A stretch of DNA of 32,980 nucleotides from Phycisphaerae bacterium (GTDB lineage: Bacteria > Planctomycetota > Phycisphaerae > SM23-33). The stretch is from contig JAFGJE010000056.1 of assembly GCA_016929245.1 (NCBI GenBank), forward strand, positions 1 to 32,980, given 5' to 3'. The position numbers were made by a program, and so were the translations under genes. The notes below the pieces were generated by a model. It made no database searches. It saw nothing but the letters and a program-made list of their open reading frames with translations, and was not told the DNA's origin. This document shows positions 25,264-32,921 of this stretch, piece after piece (position 1 is the stretch's first letter; every line of letters starts with the position of its first letter).

Positions 25264-26159
25264 GGAATCACCTTGTTCAGCGGGTAGGTGATGATTCCCG
25301 ACGCCCCGGCCCGCTTGAGATCGGGAATCAGGTCGCGTTCGATTTTTTCCTCGACGATGATCTCCAGCGCCACCCAGGCGTCGTCCGCCAGCGGGGACAG
25401 CGTGGGACTTTTCTCCGGGGGAAGCTGTCGCATAATCAGGTTCGTCACCGCGTCCAGGGCGACTTTGGGGACGTTCATCTTCAGGCCGACTTTCTGCTTA
25501 CCGGCGATCGCGCCGTGCAACAGCATCGCGATGTTTTCGATCTTGCGTTTTTTCCATTCGACAGCCATCGCCTTTTTGTTGGCGATCAGGCGAGGGGTGC
25601 TCGTGAGGAGCGTGTCGATGATGCGGAGCTTGTTGGCCTTGATGCTGCTTCCGGTTTCGGTCACGTCCACGATGCCGTCCAGCAGGCGGGCCTTGACTTC
25701 CGTGGCGCCCCAGCTGAATTCCACCTTGACGTTCAGGCCTTTTTCCTCGAAGTACCGCCGCGTGACGCCCACGAGTTCCGTCGCGACGATCCCGCCGTCG
25801 AGGTCTTCGGGTTTCTGAACGGCGCTTTCTTCCGGAACCGCGAGGATCCACCGCGCGGGACGGGAGGTGGCTTTGGAGTAGACCAGCTCGCACACCTCGT
25901 GGACGTCGGAGTTGTTTTCGCGGATCCAGTCGTATCCCGTCAACCCCACGTCCACGATGCCGTCCTCGACGTAGCGGCTCATTTCCTGGGCGCGGAACAT
26001 CAGGGGGGAAATCCGGTCGTCGTCGATGCCGGGAAAATAGCTGCGGGACGAGAGAGTGATGTCGTACCCCGCCCGCGCGAAAAGGTCCAGCGTGCTGTCC
26101 TGCAGGGATCCTTTGGGAATGCCCAATACCAATTTGTCGTCCGTAGACTTGTTGACCAT
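25260..26159 (-). CDS. hisG: ATP phosphoribosyltransferase, long form
   Basis: It catalyses the first and regulated step of histidine synthesis, joining ATP and PRPP to phosphoribosyl-ATP. The 299 residues match the long HisG form. [16 protein letters not shown] at about 12-27 and [14 protein letters not shown] at about 69-82 are substrate-binding blocks. [26 protein letters not shown] (in part) contains the PRPP-binding stretch, [13 protein letters not shown]. The last 75 residues ([15 protein letters not shown] through [22 protein letters not shown]) form the PII-like regulatory domain that binds histidine in the long form, so no HisZ partner is needed. The other his genes are not in the window. 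The ATG at 26159 has AAGGA about 13 bases upstream. It sits between the HhH-GPD-like gene (57 bases) and the TPR gene (4-base overlap). Confidence 0.96.
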   Translation of the reverse strand: MVNKSTDDKLVLGIPKGSLQDSTLDLFARAGYDITLSSRSYFPGIDDDRISPLMFRAQEMSRYVEDGIVDVGLTGYDWIRENNSDVHEVCELVYSKATSRPARWILAVPEESAVQKPEDLDGGIVATELVGVTRRYFEEKGLNVKVEFSWGATEVKARLLDGIVDVTETGSSIKANKLRIIDTLLTSTPRLIANKKAMAVEWKKRKIENIAMLLHGAIAGKQKVGLKMNVPKVALDAVTNLIMRQLPPEKSPTLSPLADDAWVALEIIVEEKIERDLIPDLKRAGASGIITYPLNKVIP

Positions 26160-26216
26160 GGGGATGTTCGTTCCTTTTTCTCGTCGGGCGACGGACGCCC
26201 GATGGGTTCGGGGCGA

Positions 26217-27212
26217 TTATTTCCGTTTCCGGTTTGTTTTCGCGGTTTTTTTGGCGGATTTGGACGCCTTCTTTTTCACCGCGGGTTTCTTTTTCGTGGG
26301 TTTTTTCGCGACGGGTTTTTTCTTCGCGGTTTGGGTCGCCTTTTGGGCGACGGATTTTTTGGCGGGTTTCTTCGCCGACGGGGCGGCGGTCTGTTTCGCC
26401 GTTTTCTTCGGGGCGGACTTGGCCTTGGCTTTGGCGAGTTTTTCCGCTTCCTTCTGCGCCTTCTTCGCTTCTTTTTCCGCTTCCTGCTGGGCTTTTTTCG
26501 CGGCGGCTTCGGCGACTTTCCGGGCTTTTTCCTCTTCGGCCTGGCGCCGGGCCTCTTCCTCCGCGGCGCGGCGAGCGGCGTCTTCTTTGCGTTTCTTCTC
26601 CAACGCCTTGGCGTGTTTGGCGATGTACTGGCGGAAGTAACCGTGCGCCGCCGGGCCGTTCTTCTGCGGGATGATTCGCTCCAAAAACGCCTGCGTGTCG
26701 TCGACGTCCGACGACTCGTGGACGCACTGGTTCATCTGCAGGACTTCAAAGAGCGTTTCGTCCACGGGGATCGCGTGCACGCCGAAGCACGTCATCGCCG
26801 TGTAGGCCTCCCCGAAGGAGCACATCCCCAGTTCCTTCAGGTGCCGGCGCACTTCTCGCTTGGACATGTCGGCCATGTATTCCACGCTCAGCCGATTGGC
26901 GCGCTCGTAGACGCCGTTCAGGACCGCGTGGAGGATGAGAACTTTCGCGCGGCCTCGCGGATGCTCTTTTCCGATGCACTCGAGGATGTCTTTTTCCGGC
27001 GCGACGCGCAGTTCGTTGAAATCCACGAATTCCTTCTGAATCGCCGAGACGGCTTTGGCGACGTCGCCGTCGGTCGCGTCGGCGAGAAAAATCGCCTCGA
27101 TCATGCGCAGCAGCATGTCGTCCGCGGCGTTGACGGGAGGAATCGCGGCGGTTTTCTTCGCGCCGGATAACAGCTTTTTGACTTTACGTTCGTACGTTCT
27201 GGCGTCTTTCAT
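26217..27212 (-). CDS. Endonuclease III-like (HhH-GPD) domain protein with histone H1-like lysine-rich tail
   Basis: The 331-residue protein joins two parts. Residues 25-200 resemble the HhH-GPD fold of DNA glycosylases: AVSAIQKEFVDFNELRVAPEKDILECIG, RAKVLILHAVLNGVYER, then a degenerate helix-hairpin-helix at about 123-142 and HAIPVDETLFEVL, which aligns with the VDTHIFRV block of endonuclease III, so Asp151 is the equivalent of its catalytic Asp138. The lysine that makes endonuclease III a bifunctional lyase is replaced (Phe133 by my alignment), and the four-cysteine Fe-S loop is absent. Residues 200-265 form an Ala/Glu/Lys coiled coil, and 265-331 are almost only Lys, Ala, Pro, Thr and Ser, like histone H1 tails. 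It may bind DNA or RNA without repair activity. AGGA lies 9 bases before the ATG. It is embedded between rbfA and hisG. Confidence 0.75.
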   Translation of the reverse strand: MKDARTYERKVKKLLSGAKKTAAIPPVNAADDMLLRMIEAIFLADATDGDVAKAVSAIQKEFVDFNELRVAPEKDILECIGKEHPRGRAKVLILHAVLNGVYERANRLSVEYMADMSKREVRRHLKELGMCSFGEAYTAMTCFGVHAIPVDETLFEVLQMNQCVHESSDVDDTQAFLERIIPQKNGPAAHGYFRQYIAKHAKALEKKRKEDAARRAAEEEARRQAEEEKARKVAEAAAKKAQQEAEKEAKKAQKEAEKLAKAKAKSAPKKTAKQTAAPSAKKPAKKSVAQKATQTAKKKPVAKKPTKKKPAVKKKASKSAKKTAKTNRKRK

Positions 27213-27275
27213 CCGTTGTTCGTCCTGGAATATCCCGCCGCGTTTCGGCGGCGCGTCCGTCCGTTCCCGCCGGGG

Positions 27276-27683
27276 TCACTCCTCCGGGGTTTCGGATTCG
27301 TGCGCCTCGGCGCGGGCCTGGTCTTTCAAGCGCAGCTCCTCGGACACTTCCGAGATCAGGTTCAGCGTGCGCAGGGTCTTCTTATATTGTTCGTCGATCT
27401 GGAAATCCAGCCGCGGGGTGTTCCGCAACTGAATCTGTTTCATCATTTTTTCCTGGAGATATCCCGCCGCGTGGCGCAGGGCGGCGATCACGCGGGATTC
27501 CTCCGCCTTGTCGCCGCCGGCGACGGAAATATACACCTTCGCGGTCAGCAGATCCTCGGGGGTTTCCACGCGCGTGATGGACACCCTCGCGGGATCCACG
27601 CGCGGATCGGACAACTTCGCCAGGAAAAGGGATCCCAGCGTGTTGCGAATCAGATTGCCCACTCGCTCGGTTCTGCGTGACAT
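27276..27683 (-). CDS. rbfA: 30S ribosome-binding factor A
   Basis: RbfA binds the immature small ribosomal subunit near the 5' end of 16S rRNA and assists its maturation. The 135 residues from ATG 27683 fit the family: SRRTERVGNLIRNTLGSLFLAKLSDPRV at the start, ITRVETPEDLLTAKVYISV in the KH-type core, and LRNTPRLDFQIDEQYKK near the end, followed by an acidic tail (AHESETPEE). A TTG at 27728 would add 15 basic residues not usual for the family. No strong Shine-Dalgarno is seen. Gaps are 84 bases to ylxP upstream and 63 bases to the HhH-GPD-like gene downstream. The pairing with nusA and infB is the conserved order of many bacteria. Confidence 0.93.
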   Translation of the reverse strand: MSRRTERVGNLIRNTLGSLFLAKLSDPRVDPARVSITRVETPEDLLTAKVYISVAGGDKAEESRVIAALRHAAGYLQEKMMKQIQLRNTPRLDFQIDEQYKKTLRTLNLISEVSEELRLKDQARAEAHESETPEE

Positions 27684-27767
27684 GATCTTCGCGGCGGGAC
27701 GGTTCCGCCGTTTTCTTGTTTCATCCAAACCAAGGCCTTCTCGCGGTCGCCGTCGGGAACGCCCGCG

Positions 27768-28055
27768 TTACAGCCACTCTATCGTATGATCGATCAGGAT
27801 CATATCCCGGTGCTTCGCCGCGAGATTCCAGACGGTCTGGAGGATTCCGGCGACGCGATCCCGATCGTTGCCCACCATCGCCACAGCCAGCGTGACCCGG
27901 CGATGGGTTTCGTGCCCGTCCACCTCCGCCACGGACACGTGGTATCGGTGGATGACGCGATCCTTGAAACTTTTCACAATGCGACGCTTGTCCTTTAAGC
28001 TGCCCGCCTGCGGGACGTGCAAGTCCAGGTGCAGTAATGCCAGAACCGTCGCCAT
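27768..28055 (-). CDS. ylxP: DUF503 (YlxP-like) protein
   Basis: A 95-residue protein of the DUF503 family, which in many bacteria stands between infB and rbfA, as here. Its function is not established; it is suspected to aid ribosome assembly. The sequence LLHLDLHVPQAGSLKDKRRIVKSF shows the family hallmark (LKdKR), followed by VSVAEVDGHETHRRVTLAVAMVGND and ILIDHTIEWL. I choose ATG 28055. The frame stays open further upstream to 28121, but that extension translates a palindromic repeat. Only GAAAG, 4 bases before the ATG, resembles a ribosome site, and a 9-bp hairpin (28067-28087) ends 11 bases upstream of the start, close enough to touch ribosome access in the mRNA. Confidence 0.9.
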   Translation of the reverse strand: MATVLALLHLDLHVPQAGSLKDKRRIVKSFKDRVIHRYHVSVAEVDGHETHRRVTLAVAMVGNDRDRVAGILQTVWNLAAKHRDMILIDHTIEWL

Positions 28056-28066
28056 GGTCTTTCGTG

Positions 28067-28108
28067 GCTTGGACATCTTGTCCAAGCGTCGCGGGATCAT
28101 TTTGATCC
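28067..28108. repeat. Two hairpins of the TCT-loop family before ylxP
   Basis: 28067-28087 has perfect 9-bp arms GCTTGGACA around TCT; it matches the fourth hairpin of the 86-187 cassette, read on the other strand. 28094-28108 has perfect 6-bp arms GGATCA around TTT. Both lie in the 181-base gap between infB and ylxP, inside the transcript. Confidence 0.82.
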
Positions 28109-28120
28109 TGAATTGTTGCA

Positions 28121-28197
28121 TGGTGGAGCACCTGCTCCACCATGTTCATCCGTCATTTATCCATAGTCTTTCGCGGCGGAGCAGGTGCTCCGCCGCG
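28121..28197. repeat. Pair of GGAGCA-core hairpins with CC and GG loops (second copy)
   Basis: Hairpin 1 (28121-28142) has perfect 10-bp arms TGGTGGAGCA around CC. Hairpin 2 (28072+100, that is 28172-28197) has perfect 12-bp arms CGCGGCGGAGCA around GG. The same order is found at 2822-2884, where arm ends differ but remain self-complementary. The pair follows the infB stop at 28237 in the mRNA and precedes ylxP. Confidence 0.86.
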
Positions 28198-28236
28198 CAT
28201 ATACGCGTTTTTCCGTTCGCCGATATCGTTGACGAA

Positions 28237-30855
28237 TTACGCCAACGTTCGCGCCACTTCCACCTTCTTGTAAAACTCCAGGACGTCGCCTTCCTTGACG
28301 TCGTCGAAACCGGCGATCTTGATCCCGCACTCCAGGCCGGCTTTGACTTCCCGGGCGTCGTCTTTTTCCCGTTTGAGGCTGTCCAGCGAACGGTTGTCTT
28401 CCAGCACCACGTTGTTCCGGATGATGCGCACCTTGGCGCTTCGCTGCGCGACGCCCTCGGAGACGTAGCATCCGGCGATGGTTCCGAGGCGGGAAATTTT
28501 GAACGTCCGTCGCACTTCCGCGCGCCCGAGGGATTCTTCCTTGATCTCCGGGGCGAGGCCTTCTTCCAGCGCCCGTCGCATGTCCTCGATCAGGTCGTAA
28601 ATGACGCGATACAGGCGGATGTCGATTTTCTTTTCCTCCGCCAGGCGCCGGGCGGCGGGGTCGGCGACCACGTTGAATCCGAGGATCACCGCGCCGGAGG
28701 CTTCGGCGAGGGTCACGTCGCCCGTGCTGATTCCGCCGACGGCGGTGTGCAGGATGTTCAGGCGCGTTTCGGCGGAACCGATTTTCTGGAGGGAGACGGT
28801 CAGCGCCTCGATGGATCCCTGCACGTCGGCTTTGACGATCACGGGCAGCTGGGTCACTTCGCCGTCCTCGATTTTACCCAGCAGTTCTTCCAGGCTTCGC
28901 GGGGTCGAGACCGCCGCGGCGAGGTTCCTGGCGCGATCTTCGCTGCGGCGGGACAGGGCGACGCCGCGGGCTTCGTCACCGTCGGAGACGATGTAGAACC
29001 GGTCGCCGGCTTCGGGGACTTCGTCCAGCCCCGTGACCGCCACCGGGGTGGAGGGACCGGCTTGTTGCAGGGGTTGTCCCCGGTGGTCGTAAATCTGCCG
29101 CACGCGGCCGAAGCCTCGACCGGCCAGCAGGTTGTCGCCGACTTTCAGGGTGCCGTTCCGCACGAGCAGCGTCGCTAAGGCGCCCTGTCCGGGGTCCATG
29201 CGTGCTTCGACGACGTATCCGCTGGCCGGCGCGTCGATTTCAGCTTGCAGCTCGAGTATTTCCGCTTCCAGGCTCAGCAGTTCGACGAGTTCCTCGATTC
29301 CCTGTCCGGTGGCGGCGGAGGTTTCGATGACTTCCGTCTCGCCGCCCCACTGTCGGGGCTGCAGGTCGTGCTCCGCCAGTTGTCCCAGGGCGCGCTGGAT
29401 GTTGGCGTTGGGGACGTCCACCTTGTTCAGCGCCACCACGATGGGGACGCCGGCGGCTTTGGCGTGGCTGATCGCTTCGACGGTCTGGGGCATGACGCCG
29501 TCGTCGGCAGCCACCACGAGCACGACCACGTCGGTCATGTTCGCCCCGCGGGCGCGCATGGCGGTGAAGGCTTCGTGCCCGGGCGTGTCGAGGAAGACCA
29601 CGTGCTGTTCGCCCAGGTCGTGTCGATAGGCGCCGATCGCCTGGGTGATGCCTCCGGCTTCGCCCGAGGCGACGGTCGTCTTGCGGATGCGGTCCAGCAG
29701 CGATGTTTTCCCGTGGTCCACGTGTCCGAGGAACGTCACCACCGGTGCGCGGGCGGTTTGCTCGCTTTGTTCGCGTTTCTTAAGGCGTTCGAGGAGTTCT
29801 TCCTCGGCGGTTTTGGCGCGCTGCACGACCAGTTCGATCCCGTATTCCATCACGATGGATTCGGCGAGTTCCGCGCTGATGACCTGGTTGATGGTCGCCA
29901 TCGTGCCCATGCCCATGAGTTTTTTAATGATCTCCGCGCCCTTCAGACCGGTCGCGGCGGAGAGGCTCTTGACGGTGATGGGTTCGGTGATTTCCACCTT
30001 TCCGCTTTTGGCGGCGGCCGCGGCGTGCGGTCCGGCGCTGCTGACGCGCCGACGGCGCAGGGTGTGTCCCGCGCCGGCGATACGTTCGGAGCGTTCCAGC
30101 AGGTCCTGGTTGCGCCATTCCTTGATTTTTTCGACGGTTTCCGATCGTCCGCCCTTGCGTCGCGGGCTGCGCCGCGAGGTTTTTTTGCCTCGCCCTTTAC
30201 CCTCTTCCTTGTCCCCGCCGCCGCCGCGGGCGCGGTCGTCTTCGCGGAGGGGCAGGGGCGGTCGGCCGACGGGGGGAGTGCTTTGTCGCGGCTGGGGACG
30301 CGGGGCGTAGTCGGGTTCTTCCACGCGGACGACGCGGGGACCTTTGAGTTGCGCGGGTTTGGGCACCACCTGCGGTCCGGCGGGGGCGACGGGCTTTTCT
30401 TTTTTGGGTTTTTTGGCTTTGGGTTTGTCGGGGGGTTCGTTTTCTTTCGGTGATTCCGAGACCGGCTGGGGCGCTTCGGGAGCGGGTTTTTCTTCGGGCG
30501 CTTCGGCGGGAGGTTCTTTCGCGGGTTCGGCGGCCGGCGCGGCGGAGGGTTCGGCGCCTTGGGGTTTTTCTTCGGGCGTTTCGGCGGCGGGTTCCTCGGG
30601 GGTTTCCTTGGGTTTGGAACGCCGGCGGGATTTCTTCGCCTTCTTGCGCGCCTCTTCCAGGTCCACGTGGGCCGCGGTCTCCACGGCGGTGTGCGCGCCG
30701 GAATCCGAGAACCAGTCGCGGATCGTCTCCTCCAGGCCCGCCGACAGGGACGCCATGTGGTTCTTCAGCTCGATGCCTTCGGCGCGACACTTATCCAGAA
30801 CGTCCTTGCTTCGGACGCCCAGTTCGCGGGCCAATTCAAATACGCGCGTTGCCAA
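28237..30855 (-). CDS. infB: Translation initiation factor IF-2
   Basis: This GTPase brings initiator fMet-tRNA to the 30S subunit and promotes subunit joining. Of 872 residues, 1-50 form the first IF2_N module (RVFELARELGVRSKDVLDKC). About 60-270 is a long Pro/Glu/Ala/Lys linker, 290-350 a second IF2_N-like module (ITVKSLSAATGLKGAEIIKKL), and the G domain begins near 368 with GHVDHGKTS (G1), GGITQAIGAY (G2 region), DTPGHEAF (G3) and NKVD (G4). Domains II-IV follow, including the C-terminal fMet-tRNA-binding module (EGDVLEFYKKVEVARTL). The start is TTG 30855, with GGAGG 5 bases before it; this is a strong site that compensates for the weak codon. It follows nusA by 61 bases; the ylxR gene that usually lies between them is absent. 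Confidence 0.97.
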   Translation of the reverse strand: MATRVFELARELGVRSKDVLDKCRAEGIELKNHMASLSAGLEETIRDWFSDSGAHTAVETAAHVDLEEARKKAKKSRRRSKPKETPEEPAAETPEEKPQGAEPSAAPAAEPAKEPPAEAPEEKPAPEAPQPVSESPKENEPPDKPKAKKPKKEKPVAPAGPQVVPKPAQLKGPRVVRVEEPDYAPRPQPRQSTPPVGRPPLPLREDDRARGGGGDKEEGKGRGKKTSRRSPRRKGGRSETVEKIKEWRNQDLLERSERIAGAGHTLRRRRVSSAGPHAAAAAKSGKVEITEPITVKSLSAATGLKGAEIIKKLMGMGTMATINQVISAELAESIVMEYGIELVVQRAKTAEEELLERLKKREQSEQTARAPVVTFLGHVDHGKTSLLDRIRKTTVASGEAGGITQAIGAYRHDLGEQHVVFLDTPGHEAFTAMRARGANMTDVVVLVVAADDGVMPQTVEAISHAKAAGVPIVVALNKVDVPNANIQRALGQLAEHDLQPRQWGGETEVIETSAATGQGIEELVELLSLEAEILELQAEIDAPASGYVVEARMDPGQGALATLLVRNGTLKVGDNLLAGRGFGRVRQIYDHRGQPLQQAGPSTPVAVTGLDEVPEAGDRFYIVSDGDEARGVALSRRSEDRARNLAAAVSTPRSLEELLGKIEDGEVTQLPVIVKADVQGSIEALTVSLQKIGSAETRLNILHTAVGGISTGDVTLAEASGAVILGFNVVADPAARRLAEEKKIDIRLYRVIYDLIEDMRRALEEGLAPEIKEESLGRAEVRRTFKISRLGTIAGCYVSEGVAQRSAKVRIIRNNVVLEDNRSLDSLKREKDDAREVKAGLECGIKIAGFDDVKEGDVLEFYKKVEVARTLA

Positions 30856-30916
30856 AAGGACCTCCGGTTCTGCGTTTGGTAGTCCTGTTCCAGTGGGTTA
30901 CGTTCCGTGTGTATGG

Positions 30917-32341
30917 TTATTCGACCTTGGGTTCGGTCATGACCGTCTCGTCGGCGTCGTCGGAGTGTTCCGAAACGTCGGCGGATTCGGGTTCCGTTTC
31001 CGCCGCGGGGGGTGTTTCGTCCGCGGGGGCCGCTTCGCCGACGGTGTCCGCGGGGGGTTCTTCGGACGTCGGGGCGGGGGTGGTTTCCTCCGCCGGCGGC
31101 GTTTCGGCAGCCGGGGCGGGTTCTTCGGGTTTTTTCTTCTCGCCCTTGGACTTCCCGGACTTTTTCCCTTCCGCCTGTTTGGCGGCGGCTTGGGCTTCGG
31201 CGACGCGCTTGGCCTCCTCGGCGCAGCGGATCACGACCTTCTGCGCGAGTTCCTGCTCGATGTTCAGTTCGTTGATCAGCGGGTCGGGTCCGACTTCTTC
31301 CACGTCCAGCACGCTGACCATGCCCATCGCGACGACCTGGTCGACGATGGTCGAATCCACGCCCTCGACTTCACGGAGGGTTTTCTCCAGCGTATCCAGG
31401 CCGTTGTTGAACTCTTCGGGGGTCAGGATGTCGATATCCCAACTGGTCAGCCGGGCGGCCAGGCGGACGTTCTGTCCGCGCTTTCCGATCGCCAGGGACA
31501 ACTGGTCGTCCGTGACGACGACGGTCGCGCGTCCCAGCTCGAAGCACAGGGCGATTTCGGCGACCTCGGCGGGTTTCAGCGCGTTGGCGATGAGGATTTT
31601 CGACGATTCGTTCCAGCGAACGATGTCGATCTTCTCGCCGCCGAGTTCGTCGACGATATTTTTAATGCGGCTGCCGCGAATGCCCACGCAGGCGCCGACG
31701 GCGTCGACTTTCGTGTCGAGGCTGTTGACAGCCACCTTCGTGCGGTAACCCGCCTCGCGCGAGAGGGCCTGGATTTCGATGATCCCTTCGGAGACTTCGG
31801 GCACTTCCAGCTCGAACAGCGCCCGGATGAAATCCGGGTGCGTGCGGGAAAGGATGATCTTCACCGCGCCGGGCTGTTCGCGCACGTCCAGCACCATCGC
31901 GCGGATGCGTTCGTCGGGCTGATGGCTGTCGCCGGGAATCTGCTCGCTCTTGGGCAGCAGGGCTTCCACGCGGTCGAGTTCCACCACCAGCGAGCCGCCT
32001 TCCCAGCGCGCGACGCGCCCGGTGACGATCTGTCCCTTGCGCTGGAGATACTCGTCGAAAATGCTGCCGCGCTCCGCTTCCCGCGTGCGTTGGATGATCA
32101 CCTGCTTGGCGGTCTGGGCGGCGATGCGCCCCAGGTCGCGCATGGCGATCTGCCGGCCGTCCACCGTCGCGGTGATTTCGCCGGTTTCGCGGCTGATCTG
32201 AACGACGATATCGTCGGTGTGGTCGTTGGCCTTGCGAATCGCCGAGAGCATCGCCATTTCCAGATCCTCGAAGATCGTTTCGGGGTCGATGTTCTTCTCA
32301 CGGGCGAGGCTGTCCACGATGCGTAGCAGTTCCTGATTCAT
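30917..32341 (-). CDS. nusA: Transcription termination/antitermination factor NusA
   Basis: NusA binds RNA polymerase and nascent RNA, controlling pausing, termination and antitermination. Of 474 residues, 1-125 form the polymerase-binding N-domain (MNQELLRIVDSLAREKNIDP at the start, KQVIIQRTREAER near its end). An S1 domain covers about 130-200 (GQIVTGRVARWEGGSLVVEL), and KH1 and KH2 cover about 205-345, with GIRGSRIKNIVDELGGEKIDIV and LSLAIGKRGQNVRLAARLT. A helical HhH-like module (VDSTIVDQVVAMGMVSVLDVEEVG, in part) follows and the last 80 residues are an acidic Glu/Pro/Ala tail. ATG 32341 has AGGA 8 bases upstream; an extension to 32464 in frame would read through the terminator hairpin and is rejected. 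It heads the - strand run to yebC, and its leader carries a terminator that could make it self-regulating. Confidence 0.96.
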   Translation of the reverse strand: MNQELLRIVDSLAREKNIDPETIFEDLEMAMLSAIRKANDHTDDIVVQISRETGEITATVDGRQIAMRDLGRIAAQTAKQVIIQRTREAERGSIFDEYLQRKGQIVTGRVARWEGGSLVVELDRVEALLPKSEQIPGDSHQPDERIRAMVLDVREQPGAVKIILSRTHPDFIRALFELEVPEVSEGIIEIQALSREAGYRTKVAVNSLDTKVDAVGACVGIRGSRIKNIVDELGGEKIDIVRWNESSKILIANALKPAEVAEIALCFELGRATVVVTDDQLSLAIGKRGQNVRLAARLTSWDIDILTPEEFNNGLDTLEKTLREVEGVDSTIVDQVVAMGMVSVLDVEEVGPDPLINELNIEQELAQKVVIRCAEEAKRVAEAQAAAKQAEGKKSGKSKGEKKKPEEPAPAAETPPAEETTPAPTSEEPPADTVGEAAPADETPPAAETEPESADVSEHSDDADETVMTEPKVE

Positions 32342-32405
32342 ATTTCGTATCCTGTTTTTCCTGCGACCCCGCCGGAGGGATTTCGGTCCGGGGCCTGTCG
32401 ACAAC

Positions 32406-32433
32406 AAAAAAAGTGGGTTGTCATGCCCACTTT
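32406..32433 (-). terminator. Intrinsic terminator/attenuator in the nusA leader
   Basis: On the - strand AAAGTGGG (32433-32426) and CCCACTTT (32417-32410) pair perfectly around an 8-base loop, and the stem runs into seven T residues (32412-32406). It lies 65 bases before the nusA start and about 400 bases after the promoter at 32841-32869. It either ends a short leader RNA or attenuates nusA. Confidence 0.8.
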
Positions 32434-32834
32434 CGCTCATTGACGTTTTTTGAAAAAGCAACAAATCGCGTCAACTCGGATCGTCATGTTTCCGGGCCTG
32501 GTTCGGCCCGCCGCGCCGCTGGCGCACGCAAACCTCACCTGCCCTAAACACGCCCGGGTGGTTCGACCACGCGCCGAACTCGCCCGGGGGGCGAATCCAA
32601 AATGGACCCAAGCCGGATCACCGACTTTGATCCTCACGAAGGCGGCCGGTCACCGTTGTGACTCCATGCCTGTCGTCCTTTGTGTCATTGTCCGATTCCA
32701 CATCGTTTGCAACTCTATTGTAATTCCGGGAGTTAGACGATCCAACCCTCGGAATACACCCATCTCCATCCACCGTATCCACCGTAGGCGGATCGAATCC
32801 GGATCACGCAATACAACACCGAAACTATTGCAGT
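32434..32834 (-). ncRNA. Structured leader region of nusA (possible small RNA)
   Basis: There is no gene in this roughly 400-base stretch, but many short perfect hairpins: 32789-32801 (CGGAT/ATCCG), 32649-32662 (GTCAC/GTGAC, 4-base loop), 32615-32633 (GGATCA/TGATCC), 32558-32570 (GTGGT/ACCAC), 32513-32525 (GCGCC/GGCGC) and 32493-32510 (CGGGCC/GGCCCG). They lie between the promoter and the terminator, so the transcript would be a structured leader of about 400 nt or a free RNA. A 16-codon frame (MTIRVDAICCFFKKRQ, ending near 32437) precedes the terminator. No known RNA family was recognised. Confidence 0.45.
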
Positions 32835-32840
32835 CGTGGG

Positions 32841-32869
32841 ATTTTACGAAAATCCAAACGGCGGGTCAA
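32841..32869 (-). promoter_or_regulatory. Consensus-like promoter reading towards nusA
   Basis: On the - strand TTGACC (32869-32864) is followed by a 17-base spacer and TAAAAT (32846-32841); each hexamer matches the sigma-70 consensus at 5 of 6 positions. Transcription would start near 32834 and give a leader of about 490 nt before nusA. Confidence 0.65.
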
Positions 32870-32921
32870 CTACAAAAGAGCAAAAAGGATAGGAAGTGTG
32901 CGAGGATAAATCATGGCGGCC

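Noticed and set aside
32342-32464. 41-residue N-terminal extension of NusA
   Set aside because: It would translate the terminator hairpin and T-run; the ATG at 32341 has a good ribosome site and the family N-terminus.
32461-32600. Possible SRP (4.5S) RNA in the nusA leader
   Set aside because: The - strand has CCAGGCCCGGAAAC, which resembles part of the SRP domain IV loop, but the conserved GGAAGGAAGCAGCC-type continuation is absent.
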